Both the position numbers and the translations under genes were made by a program. A stretch of DNA of 20,913 nt from Metarhizobium sp964253915 (GTDB lineage Bacteria > Pseudomonadota > Alphaproteobacteria > Rhizobiales > Rhizobiaceae). Positions 1 to 8,108 of the stretch are shown piece after piece (the stretch's first letter is position 1; each line of letters opens with the position of its first letter). The DNA lies in contig NZ_CAXUSG020000029.1 of the NCBI RefSeq assembly GCF_964253915.1, forward strand, positions 1 through 20,913, in the 5' to 3' direction. The notes below the pieces were generated by a model. That model was not told the origin of the DNA and made no database searches. It saw only the letters and a program-made list of their open reading frames with translations.

Positions 1-1528
1 ATGTAAGCCTCTCGATCGGAGAGCTGAGACGTTTCGCGGCAAAACCAAGCACCCGCTCGCCATCTCGGCCAGCTGCAGCAATACGATCCTCCCAAAAGAA
101 GCGGTTATCGACGACTGACATGTCTAATAGGGTTTCGGCAGCGCCTTTGACGAAGATGGTCTGCTCGCCGGTCGGACCGGAATGCAGTGTCGCCATGAAC
201 CGGTGAGCGGAATCGAAGGGTATTTCGTCAAGTCTTGGCCACTCGCCGCGCAGGTGCGCCGGCTGCAGCCCAGCCTTGTGGCCGAGTGAAAGCAGCGCGC
301 CTTCCATTGGATCACCGCCAACGAGCCACTCACCGTCCGTTTCCACTAGATCGGCGTCCCCGCACAACACTCCGCAACGAAGCAACGGCCCGGCTGCAGC
401 GAGCGCGGCGACATCGTCCCCTCTTTCGCTTGAGAATTGACCCTTCGGCGCGTAGCCTTAACCACTGACAAACAGACGGGTGTCGCGCATATCGATGCGG
501 CGCGCGGTCATTTCGTTGAGGGTCAGCGTGCCGGTCTTGTCAGTGCAGATGACCGACGTGGCCCCCAGCGTCTCCACCGCCGGCAGCTTGCGGATAACCG
601 CATTTCGTTGGGCCATCCGACGAACCCCGATTGCCAGGGTTATGGTGATGACCGTAGGCAAGCCCTCTGGCACGATGCCGACGGCCAGCGCCACGACGGA
701 GATCAGCGCATCGACCCAGTCGAAGCGACGCACAAGCACGGCAAACGCGAAAAGCAGAACGCTGCCGATCGCCACGACGCTTGTAAACCGCTTTGCGAAA
801 GCATCGATTTGGCGCAGGAGCGGTGTGCTGAGTTGCTCGACGTCCTGGATCAAGCGACTGATACGTCCGATTTCCGTTGCCATTCCGGTGTGAACCGCCA
901 GACCGGTCGCCTGCCCGGACACGACAAGCGTCCCGGAATATGCCATATTGCGACGATCGCCCAGTACGGCCTCAAAAGCGACCGGAGCTTCGTCCTTTTC
1001 CGCAACCATCGATTCACCGGTCAGAATTGCTTCATCGACGAGGAACTGGCGGGCGCGCAGCAGGCGAAGGTCAGCGGGAACTCTGTCTCCTGCTTCGAGC
1101 AGAACGATATCGCCGGGGACGATGTCGCGGACTGCAATGATTGTTCGCGCCCCCTCTCGAAGAACGATGGCCTTCGGAGCGATCATGTCGCGGATCGCAT
1201 TGAGCGCTTGTTCGGCCCGCCCCTCCTGCACGAAACCAACAACCGCGTTGACGATCACGACGGCCACGATCACGCTTGCATCAATGACATGGTCTAGCAG
1301 AGAGGCCGCCACCGCCGCGGCGAGCAGAAAATAGATCAGCACGTTGTGGAATTGGGATACAAACCTCTTCCATGCCGGCCGGCCTGGCGTGACTGGGAGC
1401 TCGTTCGGCCCGAACTGCGCGAACCTGACTGCGGCCTCAAGCGAATTCAGTCCGTGTGCGCTGACACCGAGCGCGTCGAGCGCTTCGTTTGCAGTCTTCC
1501 CATGCCAACTGTCAGTACCTTGCCCCAT
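1..1528 (-). pseudogene. P2-type cation-transporting ATPase, interrupted by an in-frame stop and cut by the left edge
   Basis: The first 356 codons (1528 down to 461) encode a P-type ATPase amino half. They contain a cation-ATPase N-terminal domain, two membrane segments near residues 62-102, the actuator motif TGES at 170-173, the PEGLP ion-site motif of P2 pumps at 287-291, and the phosphorylation motif DKTGTLT at 330-336. A TAA follows at 458-460. Reading on in the same frame, there is no other stop down to base 2. That stretch still looks like the family: GYAPKGQF directly after the stop, GGDPMEGALL, and the nucleotide-domain motif FVKGAAE. One nonsense codon therefore splits an otherwise intact gene; a sequencing error is the main alternative. 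The start at 1528 has a GGGGGA ribosome site six to seven bases upstream. It lies on the same strand as the metallo-beta-lactamase gene, 276 bp downstream of it. PEGLP suggests transport of Ca2+, Mg2+ or a monovalent cation; the substrate is not determinable. Confidence 0.88.
458..460 (-). other. In-frame TAA nonsense codon in the P-type ATPase
   Basis: On the minus strand the codon series reads Phe-Val-Ser-Gly, TAA, Gly-Tyr-Ala-Pro. In this family the Gly-Tyr-Ala-Pro block normally follows Val-(Ser/Thr)-Gly-x, so the stop sits exactly at the variable x position. A single base change from GAA, AAA or CAA would create it. No frameshift is needed to join the two halves. Confidence 0.85.
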
Positions 1529-1804
1529 TTATCCCCCAAAAGTTTTTGCGTAACCGTCCTCGATTAGGTCTCGGGTGAGATATTATGTGCTTGCCGGGCC
1601 CGAAAGCGCGCTGTCTCACTGCGCACGCAGCTTAAGGTGATCCACATTCACAATATCGCAAAGCCGTCCCAAGGCTGATCCTGGACCATTCCCCTGGATC
1701 CGGCGCAGGCGCTTTCCGCCTAACCTTATTGAACGAGAATTTGTTGACGGCGACGGCAATCGTCATCAGCGGATCGGTCCCCGAACATCCACCGGACAAA
1801 ACCA

Positions 1805-3397
1805 TCACTCCTCAAGCGCCCGTCTTATTTTACGGATCACCACCCCCCGCGCCTTGTCATCCGCGGCGTTGCGAAGCTCAGCCTGCAGATCGAGAAGAAG
1901 CGTCTGATAGTCGTTGTTCCAGTCGCGATGCCCGGCTTGCTGAGGGTCTATGCGAGGTGGCGGCCCAGCCTGCGAAATATCGACCGGTCCGTCAGCGTCC
2001 AGACGAAATGCCGAATCGAGCCGTGGACGGTACACATGCTCGTCACCGACCAAGGCCGCAGCCCTCCGAGCCATTGCCTCCATCGCTTCTTCCTCACCGT
2101 GGACAAGAAAGACGGCGTATCGCACTGGCAGGCGCCCGGCGAGCCAGCTGGAGAGTTCTGCACCGTCGGCATGGCCGCTATAGACGTCGATCGAACGTAT
2201 ATTCGCGCGCACGCTGATCTCGTCACCCTGAATCCTGACTGTCGCTGCACCGTCCTGAAGAATTCGTCCAAGCGTGCCGGCAGCTTGAAAGCCGACAAGC
2301 AACACGGTCCCTTCCTCACGCCATAACCAATTCTTGAGACGGTGACGTATTCGTCCCGCCTCGCACATACCGCTTGCCGCGATGACGATATGGAATCCGC
2401 GAACGAAGTCGACTGCCTTCGATTGTTCGACGGTTTGAGTGAAACGCACGTTTTTCGAACGGATTGCTCTGACCAGCAGATCTCCGTTCTCCAGATCATC
2501 TCGGTGCTTTTCGAAAATGTCAGTAGCGCGAATTGCCAGCGGTGAATCGATGATGATTGGGCAGGACGGGATATCGCCCGTCTCCATCAAGAAAATCAGG
2601 TCGGCGAGCAATTCCTGTGTCCGCTCCACAGCGAAAGAGGGAATTATCAGTGCGCCGTCGCGGTGCCGGCTTGCGGTGGAAACCTCTTGTGCGAGAATCC
2701 GACGCCGGCCGATATCGGTCGTATCGAGACGGTCCGTTCCGCCATAGGTGCTTTCGCAGACGACGTAGTCAAAACCCGCTGGCGCTTCGGGGTCGTGTTG
2801 AAGAAGCTTGAAACCAGAACCGATGTCTCCGGAAAAAAGCAGCCGCAGGAGATCCCGTCCCTGACCGATCTCCATTTCTATGGACGCGGAACCGAGCAGA
2901 TGGCCGGCGTTCCAAAAGCGCACGCGGACGTCTTGTGCTATTTCCTGCCATTGTCGCAGCCGCACCGGTCGGAACTGTGTCAAGACCAGGGCTGCATCGG
3001 TCGCATCGTAGATCGGCTCGACTTGCACACGCGAGCGTCGGCGATTGCGGCGGTTGAGCTGCTCGACCTCATATTCCTGGATGTGGGCGGAATCCGGCAA
3101 CATGACGCTGCACAGGTCCATTGTGCCGCCTGTCGCGTAGATCGGGCCACGGTAGCCGAAACGGGCGAGCTTGGGCAGAAGTCCTGCATGGTCGATATGA
3201 GCATGGGTCAATACGACCGCGACAACGCTTTCCGGATCGAAAGGGAAAGGGCGATAGTTCAACTCCTTTTCCGTCTTGGAGCCTTGGAACATGCCGCAGT
3301 CCACGAGGATCAGTCCGCCTGCAGTTTCGATCGCAAAACAAGAACCGGTGACCGTACCAGCCGCGCCGTGAAACCGGATTGTGGGTCGATGTTGCAT
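1805..3397 (-). CDS. Beta-CASP metallo-beta-lactamase-fold protein (RNA-processing exonuclease-like)
   Basis: A 530-aa soluble protein of the CPSF/Ysh1-like beta-CASP branch. With Met1 at 3397, the zinc-binding motif THAHIDH is at 64-70, with further metal-ligand candidates His166 (GHLLGS) and Asp191 (FSGD). STYGG lies at 216-220. The beta-CASP block ASGMCEAGRIRHRL is at 341-354 and the C-terminal SGHADG has His409. Characterised members cleave RNA; related bacterial proteins are annotated as RNA-specificity or exonuclease factors, and the actual substrate is unknown here. About 80 residues extend past the catalytic core. An ATG two codons upstream (3403) exists, but AAGGAGG sits only one base before it and seven bases before the 3397 ATG, so 3397 is preferred. 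The gene is divergent from the cbb3 oxidase operon and probably shares a control region with it. Confidence 0.92.
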   Translation of the reverse strand: MQHRPTIRFHGAAGTVTGSCFAIETAGGLILVDCGMFQGSKTEKELNYRPFPFDPESVVAVVLTHAHIDHAGLLPKLARFGYRGPIYATGGTMDLCSVMLPDSAHIQEYEVEQLNRRNRRRSRVQVEPIYDATDAALVLTQFRPVRLRQWQEIAQDVRVRFWNAGHLLGSASIEMEIGQGRDLLRLLFSGDIGSGFKLLQHDPEAPAGFDYVVCESTYGGTDRLDTTDIGRRRILAQEVSTASRHRDGALIIPSFAVERTQELLADLIFLMETGDIPSCPIIIDSPLAIRATDIFEKHRDDLENGDLLVRAIRSKNVRFTQTVEQSKAVDFVRGFHIVIAASGMCEAGRIRHRLKNWLWREEGTVLLVGFQAAGTLGRILQDGAATVRIQGDEISVRANIRSIDVYSGHADGAELSSWLAGRLPVRYAVFLVHGEEEAMEAMARRAAALVGDEHVYRPRLDSAFRLDADGPVDISQAGPPPRIDPQQAGHRDWNNDYQTLLLDLQAELRNAADDKARGVVIRKIRRALEE

Positions 3398-3404
3398 TGT
3401 CATG

Positions 3405-3411
3405 CCTCCTT
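3405..3411 (-). promoter_or_regulatory. Perfect AAGGAGG ribosome binding site that decides the metallo-beta-lactamase start
   Basis: The minus strand reads AAGGAGG C ATG ACA ATG. Spacing is one base to the first ATG and seven to the second, so the second ATG is the favoured initiation codon. Confidence 0.7.
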
Positions 3412-3444
3412 GTCGTCACGCTACATTGTTCCATCCCTCACGTC

Positions 3445-3458
3445 TTGACTTCGATCAT
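3445..3458. promoter_or_regulatory. Weak FNR/FixK-like half-site pair (candidate anaerobox)
   Basis: TTGACTTCGATCAT matches the rhizobial anaerobox TTGAT-N4-ATCAA at 8 of 10 defined positions. It lies between the divergent metallo-beta-lactamase and fixN genes, 48 bp from the former start and about 160 bp from the latter. Regulation of cbb3 genes by FixK or FnrN is established in rhizobia, but this match is imperfect and the spacing to either gene is not diagnostic. Confidence 0.3.
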
Positions 3459-3582
3459 CTCGAAACGAGCCATGGACATTCTTTCTTGCCTTCCCTGCTT
3501 TGGTCTCAGCTCTTGATTGTTCTTCGACGAGCGATACCTTGAGTTGAGGTCATGCGCTTGTGATGGAACTTTTATACACGGG

Positions 3583-3601
3583 TTGGCGTTTGCAACGCCA
3601 A
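3583..3601. repeat. Perfect 8-bp inverted repeat in the fixN leader
   Basis: TTGGCGTT-TGC-AACGCCAA is an exact inverted repeat with a three-base loop. It ends about five bases before the GGGGGGA ribosome site of fixN. In RNA it would form a hairpin just upstream of the ribosome site; in DNA it could be an operator. It does not fit the FNR/FixK 14-bp pattern. No U-tract follows, so it is not a normal terminator. Confidence 0.6.
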
Positions 3602-3619
3602 ACGAGTGGGGGATAATTG

Positions 3620-5278
3620 ATGGGGCAGTTTACCACTGGAGAACGCGAACTCGGCGCCGCCGTCCTCATAATTTTAGCTATTGTTGGCGTCGCCATGGCT
3701 GCGGCCGGACGATACGATCCACTCGGTATCCACGGCGGAATAGTGCTTTTCTACAGCATAGCTTTGCTGTTTATTCTCATTTCCGGAGCGTTCGGACCAC
3801 CGCCCGACCCGGAGAGATTTAGCCGCTATTACGACGACCCGATCAAGGTGGGGGTCTGTCTGACGCTCCTCTGGGCGATCTTCGGAATGTTCATCGGTGT
3901 CTGGGCGGCAGCGCAACTCGCATGGCCATCCCTGAATTTCGACACGTCCTGGGCGAGTTTTGGACGTATTCGCCCTGCTCACACCACAGGCGTCATTTTC
4001 GGCTTTGGCGGGAATGCCCTGTTGACCACATCTTTTCACGTGGTCCAGCGGACGTCGCGCGCCCGTCTTGCAGACCAGTTTTCACCCTGGTTCGTGTTGC
4101 TGGGTTTCAACCTTTTCTGTCTTATCGCCGTTTCAGGATACTTTCTTGGCGTCACCCAATCGAAGGAATATGCCGAAGCGGAATGGTATGCCGACATCTG
4201 GCTCGTCATCGTCTGGGTGACTTATTTCTTCCTTTATGTGCGGACGCTCGCACGTCGAAAAGAGCCGCATATCTATGTCGCCAACTGGTATTATCTAGCG
4301 TTCATTATCGTCGTGGCGATCCTGCATATCGTCAACAATCTGGCCATTCCCATCTCGCTCGGCCATGCAAAGAGCTATACGATCTGGGCTGGCGTTCAGG
4401 ACTCGATGGTGCAGTGGTGGTACGGGCACAATGCGGTTGCGTTCTTTTTGACGGCCGGCTTCCTGGCTATGCTCTATTACTATCTTCCCAAGCGCGCTGA
4501 ACGACCGATCTTCTCCTATCGCCTGTCGATCCTCAGCTTCTGGGGGATCACCTTCTTTTACATGTGGGCCGGATCCCACCATTTGCATTACACAGCGCTC
4601 CCCCACTGGGTACAAAATCTGGGCATGACGTTTTCGGTCATGCTCCTGGTGCCGTCATGGGCTTCGGCAGGGAATGCTCTTTTGACCCTCAACGGTGCTT
4701 GGCATAAGGTGCGGGACGACGCCACCCTTCGATTCATGATGATGGCCGCGTTTTTCTACGGTCTTTCCACATTCGAAGGTTCGTTTCTGGCCATTCGGCC
4801 CGTCAACTCGCTGTCGCATTACACCGATTGGACCGTCGGCCATGTCCATGCCGGCGCACTCGGTTGGGTTGCCATGATCACCTTCGGCGCTCTTTACACG
4901 CTGGTTCCATCGGTCTGGAAGCGCGAGAGGATGTATTCGGCCGCACTCGTCGAAGTGCATTTCTGGCTGGCGCTGATCGGCACGCTGATCTACGTCTTTG
5001 CGATGTGGAATTCCGGCATCATTCAAGGTTTGATGTGGCGGACTTACTCTCCTGACAACACGCTCGTCTATTCTTTCGTCGATACCCTCGTTGCAATGTA
5101 TCCTTATTACATCGCGCGTGCGTTCGGAGGCTTGCTCTTCCTCCTGGGCGCAGTCGTTGCCGCTTACAATGTCTGGATGACGATCCGAAGTCCGGAGACA
5201 GCACCTCGGCAGTCGACGGAAGACCTTCCATTCGGACGGCCACCACTCGAGCATTCCACGACCTCGCCTGCGGAGTAG
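3620..5278 (+). CDS. fixN (ccoN): cbb3-type cytochrome c oxidase subunit I
   Basis: The catalytic haem-copper subunit of the high-affinity cbb3 oxidase, which reduces O2 at the cytoplasmic membrane. The 552 residues form a polytopic membrane protein of about 12 helices. Visible ligands are His121 (RPAHTTG, low-spin haem b), His270 (WWYGHN, CuB), His320-His321 (AGSHH, CuB), and His408/His410 (VGHVHAG, haem b3 and haem b). Tyr314 lies 44 residues after His270, the spacing of the cross-linked active-site Tyr in the Pseudomonas stutzeri enzyme. An in-frame TTG at 3617 could also start translation, but GGGGGGA at 3607-3612 is better spaced for the ATG at 3620. First gene of the operon; fixO follows after four bases. 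Confidence 0.98.
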   Translation: MGQFTTGERELGAAVLIILAIVGVAMAAAGRYDPLGIHGGIVLFYSIALLFILISGAFGPPPDPERFSRYYDDPIKVGVCLTLLWAIFGMFIGVWAAAQLAWPSLNFDTSWASFGRIRPAHTTGVIFGFGGNALLTTSFHVVQRTSRARLADQFSPWFVLLGFNLFCLIAVSGYFLGVTQSKEYAEAEWYADIWLVIVWVTYFFLYVRTLARRKEPHIYVANWYYLAFIIVVAILHIVNNLAIPISLGHAKSYTIWAGVQDSMVQWWYGHNAVAFFLTAGFLAMLYYYLPKRAERPIFSYRLSILSFWGITFFYMWAGSHHLHYTALPHWVQNLGMTFSVMLLVPSWASAGNALLTLNGAWHKVRDDATLRFMMMAAFFYGLSTFEGSFLAIRPVNSLSHYTDWTVGHVHAGALGWVAMITFGALYTLVPSVWKRERMYSAALVEVHFWLALIGTLIYVFAMWNSGIIQGLMWRTYSPDNTLVYSFVDTLVAMYPYYIARAFGGLLFLLGAVVAAYNVWMTIRSPETAPRQSTEDLPFGRPPLEHSTTSPAE

Positions 5279-5282
5279 ATCG

Positions 5283-6035
5283 ATGCCGGAACTGATGCAC
5301 AGAAAACTGGAACGATCGGCAACGGGCTTCATGCTGGCAATCATCGCCGCCGCGAGCGTCGGGGGGATCGTGGAAATTGCGCCTTTGTTCACGATTGATG
5401 ACACCGTCGAGACCGTAACAGACATGCGCCTCTACACTCCCCTGGAACTGGCGGGGCGTGATATTTACGTCCGCGAAGGCTGTTACGCCTGTCACAGCCA
5501 GATGATCCGGACATTGCGCGACGAAGTCGAACGTTACGGACCTTACTCCCTCGCCGTCGAATCCCAGTACGATCATCCAATGTTGTGGGGATCCAAGCGG
5601 ACTGGGCCGGATCTCGCCCGTATCGGCGGCAAATATTCCGACTTCTGGCATGTGGCGCATCTCACCAACCCACGCGACGTCGTGCCGGACTCGAACATGC
5701 CTTCTTATCGGTGGCTGGCGACCACGCCCCTCGATCTTGCCGACCTGCCCCTAAAGCTACAAGCACAGAGATCGGTCGGAGTGCCCTACACGGACGAGAT
5801 GATTTCGAATGCATCGCGGGACGCCTACGGACAAGCATTGCCTGACAGTGAACAGGCATCCGGGGTCAGCGAGAGATACGGCGAGGCAACACAGATTTCA
5901 GCGTTCGACGGCGTCACGACCAATGTCACCGAAATGGACGCTTTGGTAGCGTATCTACAGGTTCTAGGACAGCTGACGAAGGCTGCCTACGAGAATACCG
6001 CCGCGCCCGAGCAGATGCCAAATCCGAACAATTGA
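5283..6035 (+). CDS. fixO (ccoO): cbb3-type cytochrome c oxidase monohaem subunit II
   Basis: A 250-aa membrane-anchored c-type cytochrome that passes electrons to the FixN haem-copper centre. It has one N-terminal membrane anchor around residues 14-34 and a periplasmic domain with the haem c motif CYACH at 67-71. The likely axial Met is Met139 in DSNMPSYRW. Length is normal for the family. GGAG lies across the end of fixN, and the ATG starts four bases after the fixN stop, which indicates translational coupling. Confidence 0.97.
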   Translation: MPELMHRKLERSATGFMLAIIAAASVGGIVEIAPLFTIDDTVETVTDMRLYTPLELAGRDIYVREGCYACHSQMIRTLRDEVERYGPYSLAVESQYDHPMLWGSKRTGPDLARIGGKYSDFWHVAHLTNPRDVVPDSNMPSYRWLATTPLDLADLPLKLQAQRSVGVPYTDEMISNASRDAYGQALPDSEQASGVSERYGEATQISAFDGVTTNVTEMDALVAYLQVLGQLTKAAYENTAAPEQMPNPNN

Positions 6036-6044
6036 GGGGATAAG

Positions 6045-6215
6045 ATGGAGATCAGTCATGACACATTGGTCGAAGCGGCCAAGACATGGGGCCTGTTCTA
6101 TCTGATCGGCTTCTCGATTTGCGTTGTCGTCTACACCTTCCTGCCATCCAACAAGCTGCGCTTTGAACGCGCCGAAGCGCATGTCTTCGACAAGGAGGAT
6201 CGTCCGTGGATGTAG
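6045..6215 (+). CDS. fixQ (ccoQ): cbb3-type oxidase small subunit
   Basis: A 56-aa single-helix subunit located between fixO and fixP. The membrane segment (about residues 15-33, GLFYLIGFSICVVVYTFL) is followed by a charged tail, as in other CcoQ/FixQ proteins, which stabilise or help assemble the complex. GAGGGG lies seven bases before the ATG. The last ten bases overlap fixP in another frame, and the fixP ribosome site lies within this gene. Confidence 0.93.
   Translation: MEISHDTLVEAAKTWGLFYLIGFSICVVVYTFLPSNKLRFERAEAHVFDKEDRPWM
6192..6198 (+). promoter_or_regulatory. AAGGAGG ribosome binding site for the GTG start of fixP
   Basis: A full AAGGAGG seven bases before GTG 6206 supports the non-ATG start. 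The nearby ATG at 6210 is in the fixQ frame, not the fixP frame. Confidence 0.75.
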
Positions 6216-7087
6216 AAGAGGTTGATCCGGTCAGTGGTAGAAAGACCACCGGGCATGTCTGGAATGGCATCAAGGAGCTTGATACCCCGATACCGAGGGG
6301 AGTGTTACTATTCCTGATCGTGACGCACGTATTTGCTGTGCTGTGGTGGTTCTTGATGCCCACCTGGCCTTTGGGAGCGACCTACACTAAAGGCTTGCTG
6401 GGCTCTGATCAGAAAACTTCCGTCGAGGAAAATTTGCGTGATGCGAATGCCGCGCGCGTCCCCTGGATCAAGCAGATCGAAACGAAGTCCTACGACGAGA
6501 TCCGGTCCGATGAGCAGTTGATGGTGAAGGTCCGGTCGAACGGCCACCAACTTTTCGGTGACAATTGTGCCGCCTGTCATGGAAGGGATGGAAAAGGAGG
6601 GCGAAATTATCCCGACCTGACCGACGATGACTGGCTTTGGGGTGGAGGCCCTGAACGCATTGCCCAGACACTGACGGTCGGCGTCAATTCCCGGCATCCC
6701 GACAGCCGGATCGGCCAGATGCCGGCGTTTGGGCGTGACGAGATGCTGGACCGGCAGCAGGTGTCGGACGTTGCCGCCTATGTGCGATCCCTAAGCGACC
6801 CGACCACATCAACCGCCGCCAACATCGGACAGATCGACAAGGGGCGGGAAGTTTTCGTCACGACATGTGTCGCCTGTCACGGCGAGGACGCCAAAGGAAA
6901 TCCAGAGGTCGGGGCACCGAACCTGACGGATCAACATTGGATTTACGGCGGAAGTCTTCAAACGATCATCGATACCATCCATGGCGGCCGCCAAGGTCAC
7001 ATGCCCACATGGGATGAAAGGCTGACGCCGGTAGAGATCAAGGTTCTAGCGCTCTACGTGAACGCCTTGGCGCAGAAGGAACCGTGA
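6206..7087 (+). CDS. fixP (ccoP): cbb3-type cytochrome c oxidase dihaem subunit III
   Basis: A 293-aa dihaem cytochrome c that delivers electrons to FixO/FixN. It has an N-terminal membrane helix at about 31-52 and two periplasmic cytochrome c domains. The haem motifs are CAACH (121-125) and CVACH (221-225), with probable axial Met172 (GQMPAF) and Met266 (GHMPTW). The start is GTG, supported by a strong ribosome site; the gene overlaps fixQ by ten bases. The stop TGA overlaps the ATG of the next small gene by one base, so translation is probably coupled along the operon. Confidence 0.97.
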   Translation: MDVEEVDPVSGRKTTGHVWNGIKELDTPIPRGVLLFLIVTHVFAVLWWFLMPTWPLGATYTKGLLGSDQKTSVEENLRDANAARVPWIKQIETKSYDEIRSDEQLMVKVRSNGHQLFGDNCAACHGRDGKGGRNYPDLTDDDWLWGGGPERIAQTLTVGVNSRHPDSRIGQMPAFGRDEMLDRQQVSDVAAYVRSLSDPTTSTAANIGQIDKGREVFVTTCVACHGEDAKGNPEVGAPNLTDQHWIYGGSLQTIIDTIHGGRQGHMPTWDERLTPVEIKVLALYVNALAQKEP

Positions 7088-7284
7088 TGGCGACCATTTT
7101 ACGCGAAACTGCAAAGCGATCGATGTCGGTGTGGCTCGTGGTGGCTGTCGTCGCTCTGGTCCTGATCGGCGCCAATGCTCATTTGGCGTATGTTGCCTTT
7201 AACAGTCAACCGGGCTGCGTGGCACATCTAAAGGACAAGGGTGAGGCACCGGGAAAATTCCGGGCTGCCAAATCGGCATGTTGA
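7087..7284 (+). CDS. Small single-helix membrane protein within the fix operon
   Basis: A 65-aa peptide with one strongly hydrophobic segment (about residues 16-38) and a short tail with two cysteines (SQPGC and the C-terminal AKSAC), probably periplasmic. The ATG overlaps the fixP stop as TGATG, with AAGGA six bases upstream; a GTG one codon earlier (7084) is less well spaced. I do not assign a function. Its position between the oxidase and copper-ATPase genes, and its length like FixQ/FixS, suggest a role in cbb3 assembly or stability. It is not FixH, which is larger and has a different domain. Confidence 0.8.
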   Translation: MATILRETAKRSMSVWLVVAVVALVLIGANAHLAYVAFNSQPGCVAHLKDKGEAPGKFRAAKSAC

Positions 7285-7297
7285 CCAGGAGACGACG

Positions 7298-8104
7298 ATG
7301 GCCGGCAAAGAACACTCGTCCACACTGATTTCCGAGGTTTCGGATATCGAGGAGACACGTAATATCAAGTGGAAGCGCGATCTGTCTTGGGGAGCGCCGT
7401 TGAGATGGCTTTCGTCGGGCTGGAAAGATCTTTGGACACGGCCCATTCCAAGCCTCCTCTATGGGGTGGCGGTTTGCGCCGCCTCGATCGTTTTCATTGC
7501 CTATATGTTCGACACCGGCAGGGATTATTTCCTGTTTCCGGCCCTTGCCGGATTCCTGATCGTCGGGCCTCTGATCGCAGCAGGACTTTATCTCAAGAGT
7601 CGCAACATCGAAGCCGGGAAACCTGTAACGCTTCGAACGATGCTTGCTGTTCAGCCGCTCTCGGGTGCACAGGTCTTCTTTACCGGAATGCTCTTGGCGA
7701 TGCTGATGATGCTTTGGATGAGGGCGGCAGTTCTGATCTATGCACTTTTCTTTGGTGTCCAGCCATTCCCAGGTCTCGATCTCATCGTGGATATGCTGCT
7801 GACGACCCCAAGGGGTTGGGCCATGCTCATTGTCGGAAGCCTTATCGGATCGCTGTTTGCCGGTTTCGCCTTTGCCCTCAGCGTCTTTTCCATTCCCCTG
7901 CTCCTGGATCGGAGGATCGACGCCATCACGGCAATGGCGATTAGCACAGCCATGGTGTGGAACAATCTCCGGCCTTCATTGATGTGGGGTGCAATCGTTC
8001 TGGTGCTGTTCCTCGTCAGTGTCGCTACCGGGCTTTTGGCATTGATCGTCATTTTTCCGTGGTTGGGCCATGCGACCTGGCACGCCTATCGCGAGATGAA
8101 GTAA
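7298..8104 (+). CDS. DUF2189-type polytopic membrane protein
   Basis: A 268-aa integral membrane protein with about five hydrophobic segments (near residues 52-70, 76-99, 126-150, 175-203 and 228-253). The first 45 residues are polar and cytoplasmic. The pattern, including WxxLxxGWxDLW-type residues near 38-46 and the PxLLDRR segment after the fourth helix, resembles the DUF2189 family, which often neighbours cbb3 oxidase genes but has no established biochemical role. AGGAG lies six bases before the ATG. It sits 13 bp after the small membrane gene and 4 bp before fixI, where fixG and fixH would be in the classical fixGHIS order. A role in oxidase or copper-centre maturation is an inference from position only. 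Confidence 0.85.
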   Translation: MAGKEHSSTLISEVSDIEETRNIKWKRDLSWGAPLRWLSSGWKDLWTRPIPSLLYGVAVCAASIVFIAYMFDTGRDYFLFPALAGFLIVGPLIAAGLYLKSRNIEAGKPVTLRTMLAVQPLSGAQVFFTGMLLAMLMMLWMRAAVLIYALFFGVQPFPGLDLIVDMLLTTPRGWAMLIVGSLIGSLFAGFAFALSVFSIPLLLDRRIDAITAMAISTAMVWNNLRPSLMWGAIVLVLFLVSVATGLLALIVIFPWLGHATWHAYREMK

Positions 8105-8108
8105 GGCC

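Noticed and set aside
437..1297. 286-codon open frame on the plus strand opposite the P-type ATPase
   Set aside because: The minus strand carries clear ATPase motifs across the same bases; the plus-strand product has no recognisable feature.
3583..3596. FixK box reading TTGGCGTTTGCAA in the fixN leader
   Set aside because: TTG and CAA are separated by seven bases, not eight, and the feature is better explained as the perfect inverted repeat at 3583-3601.
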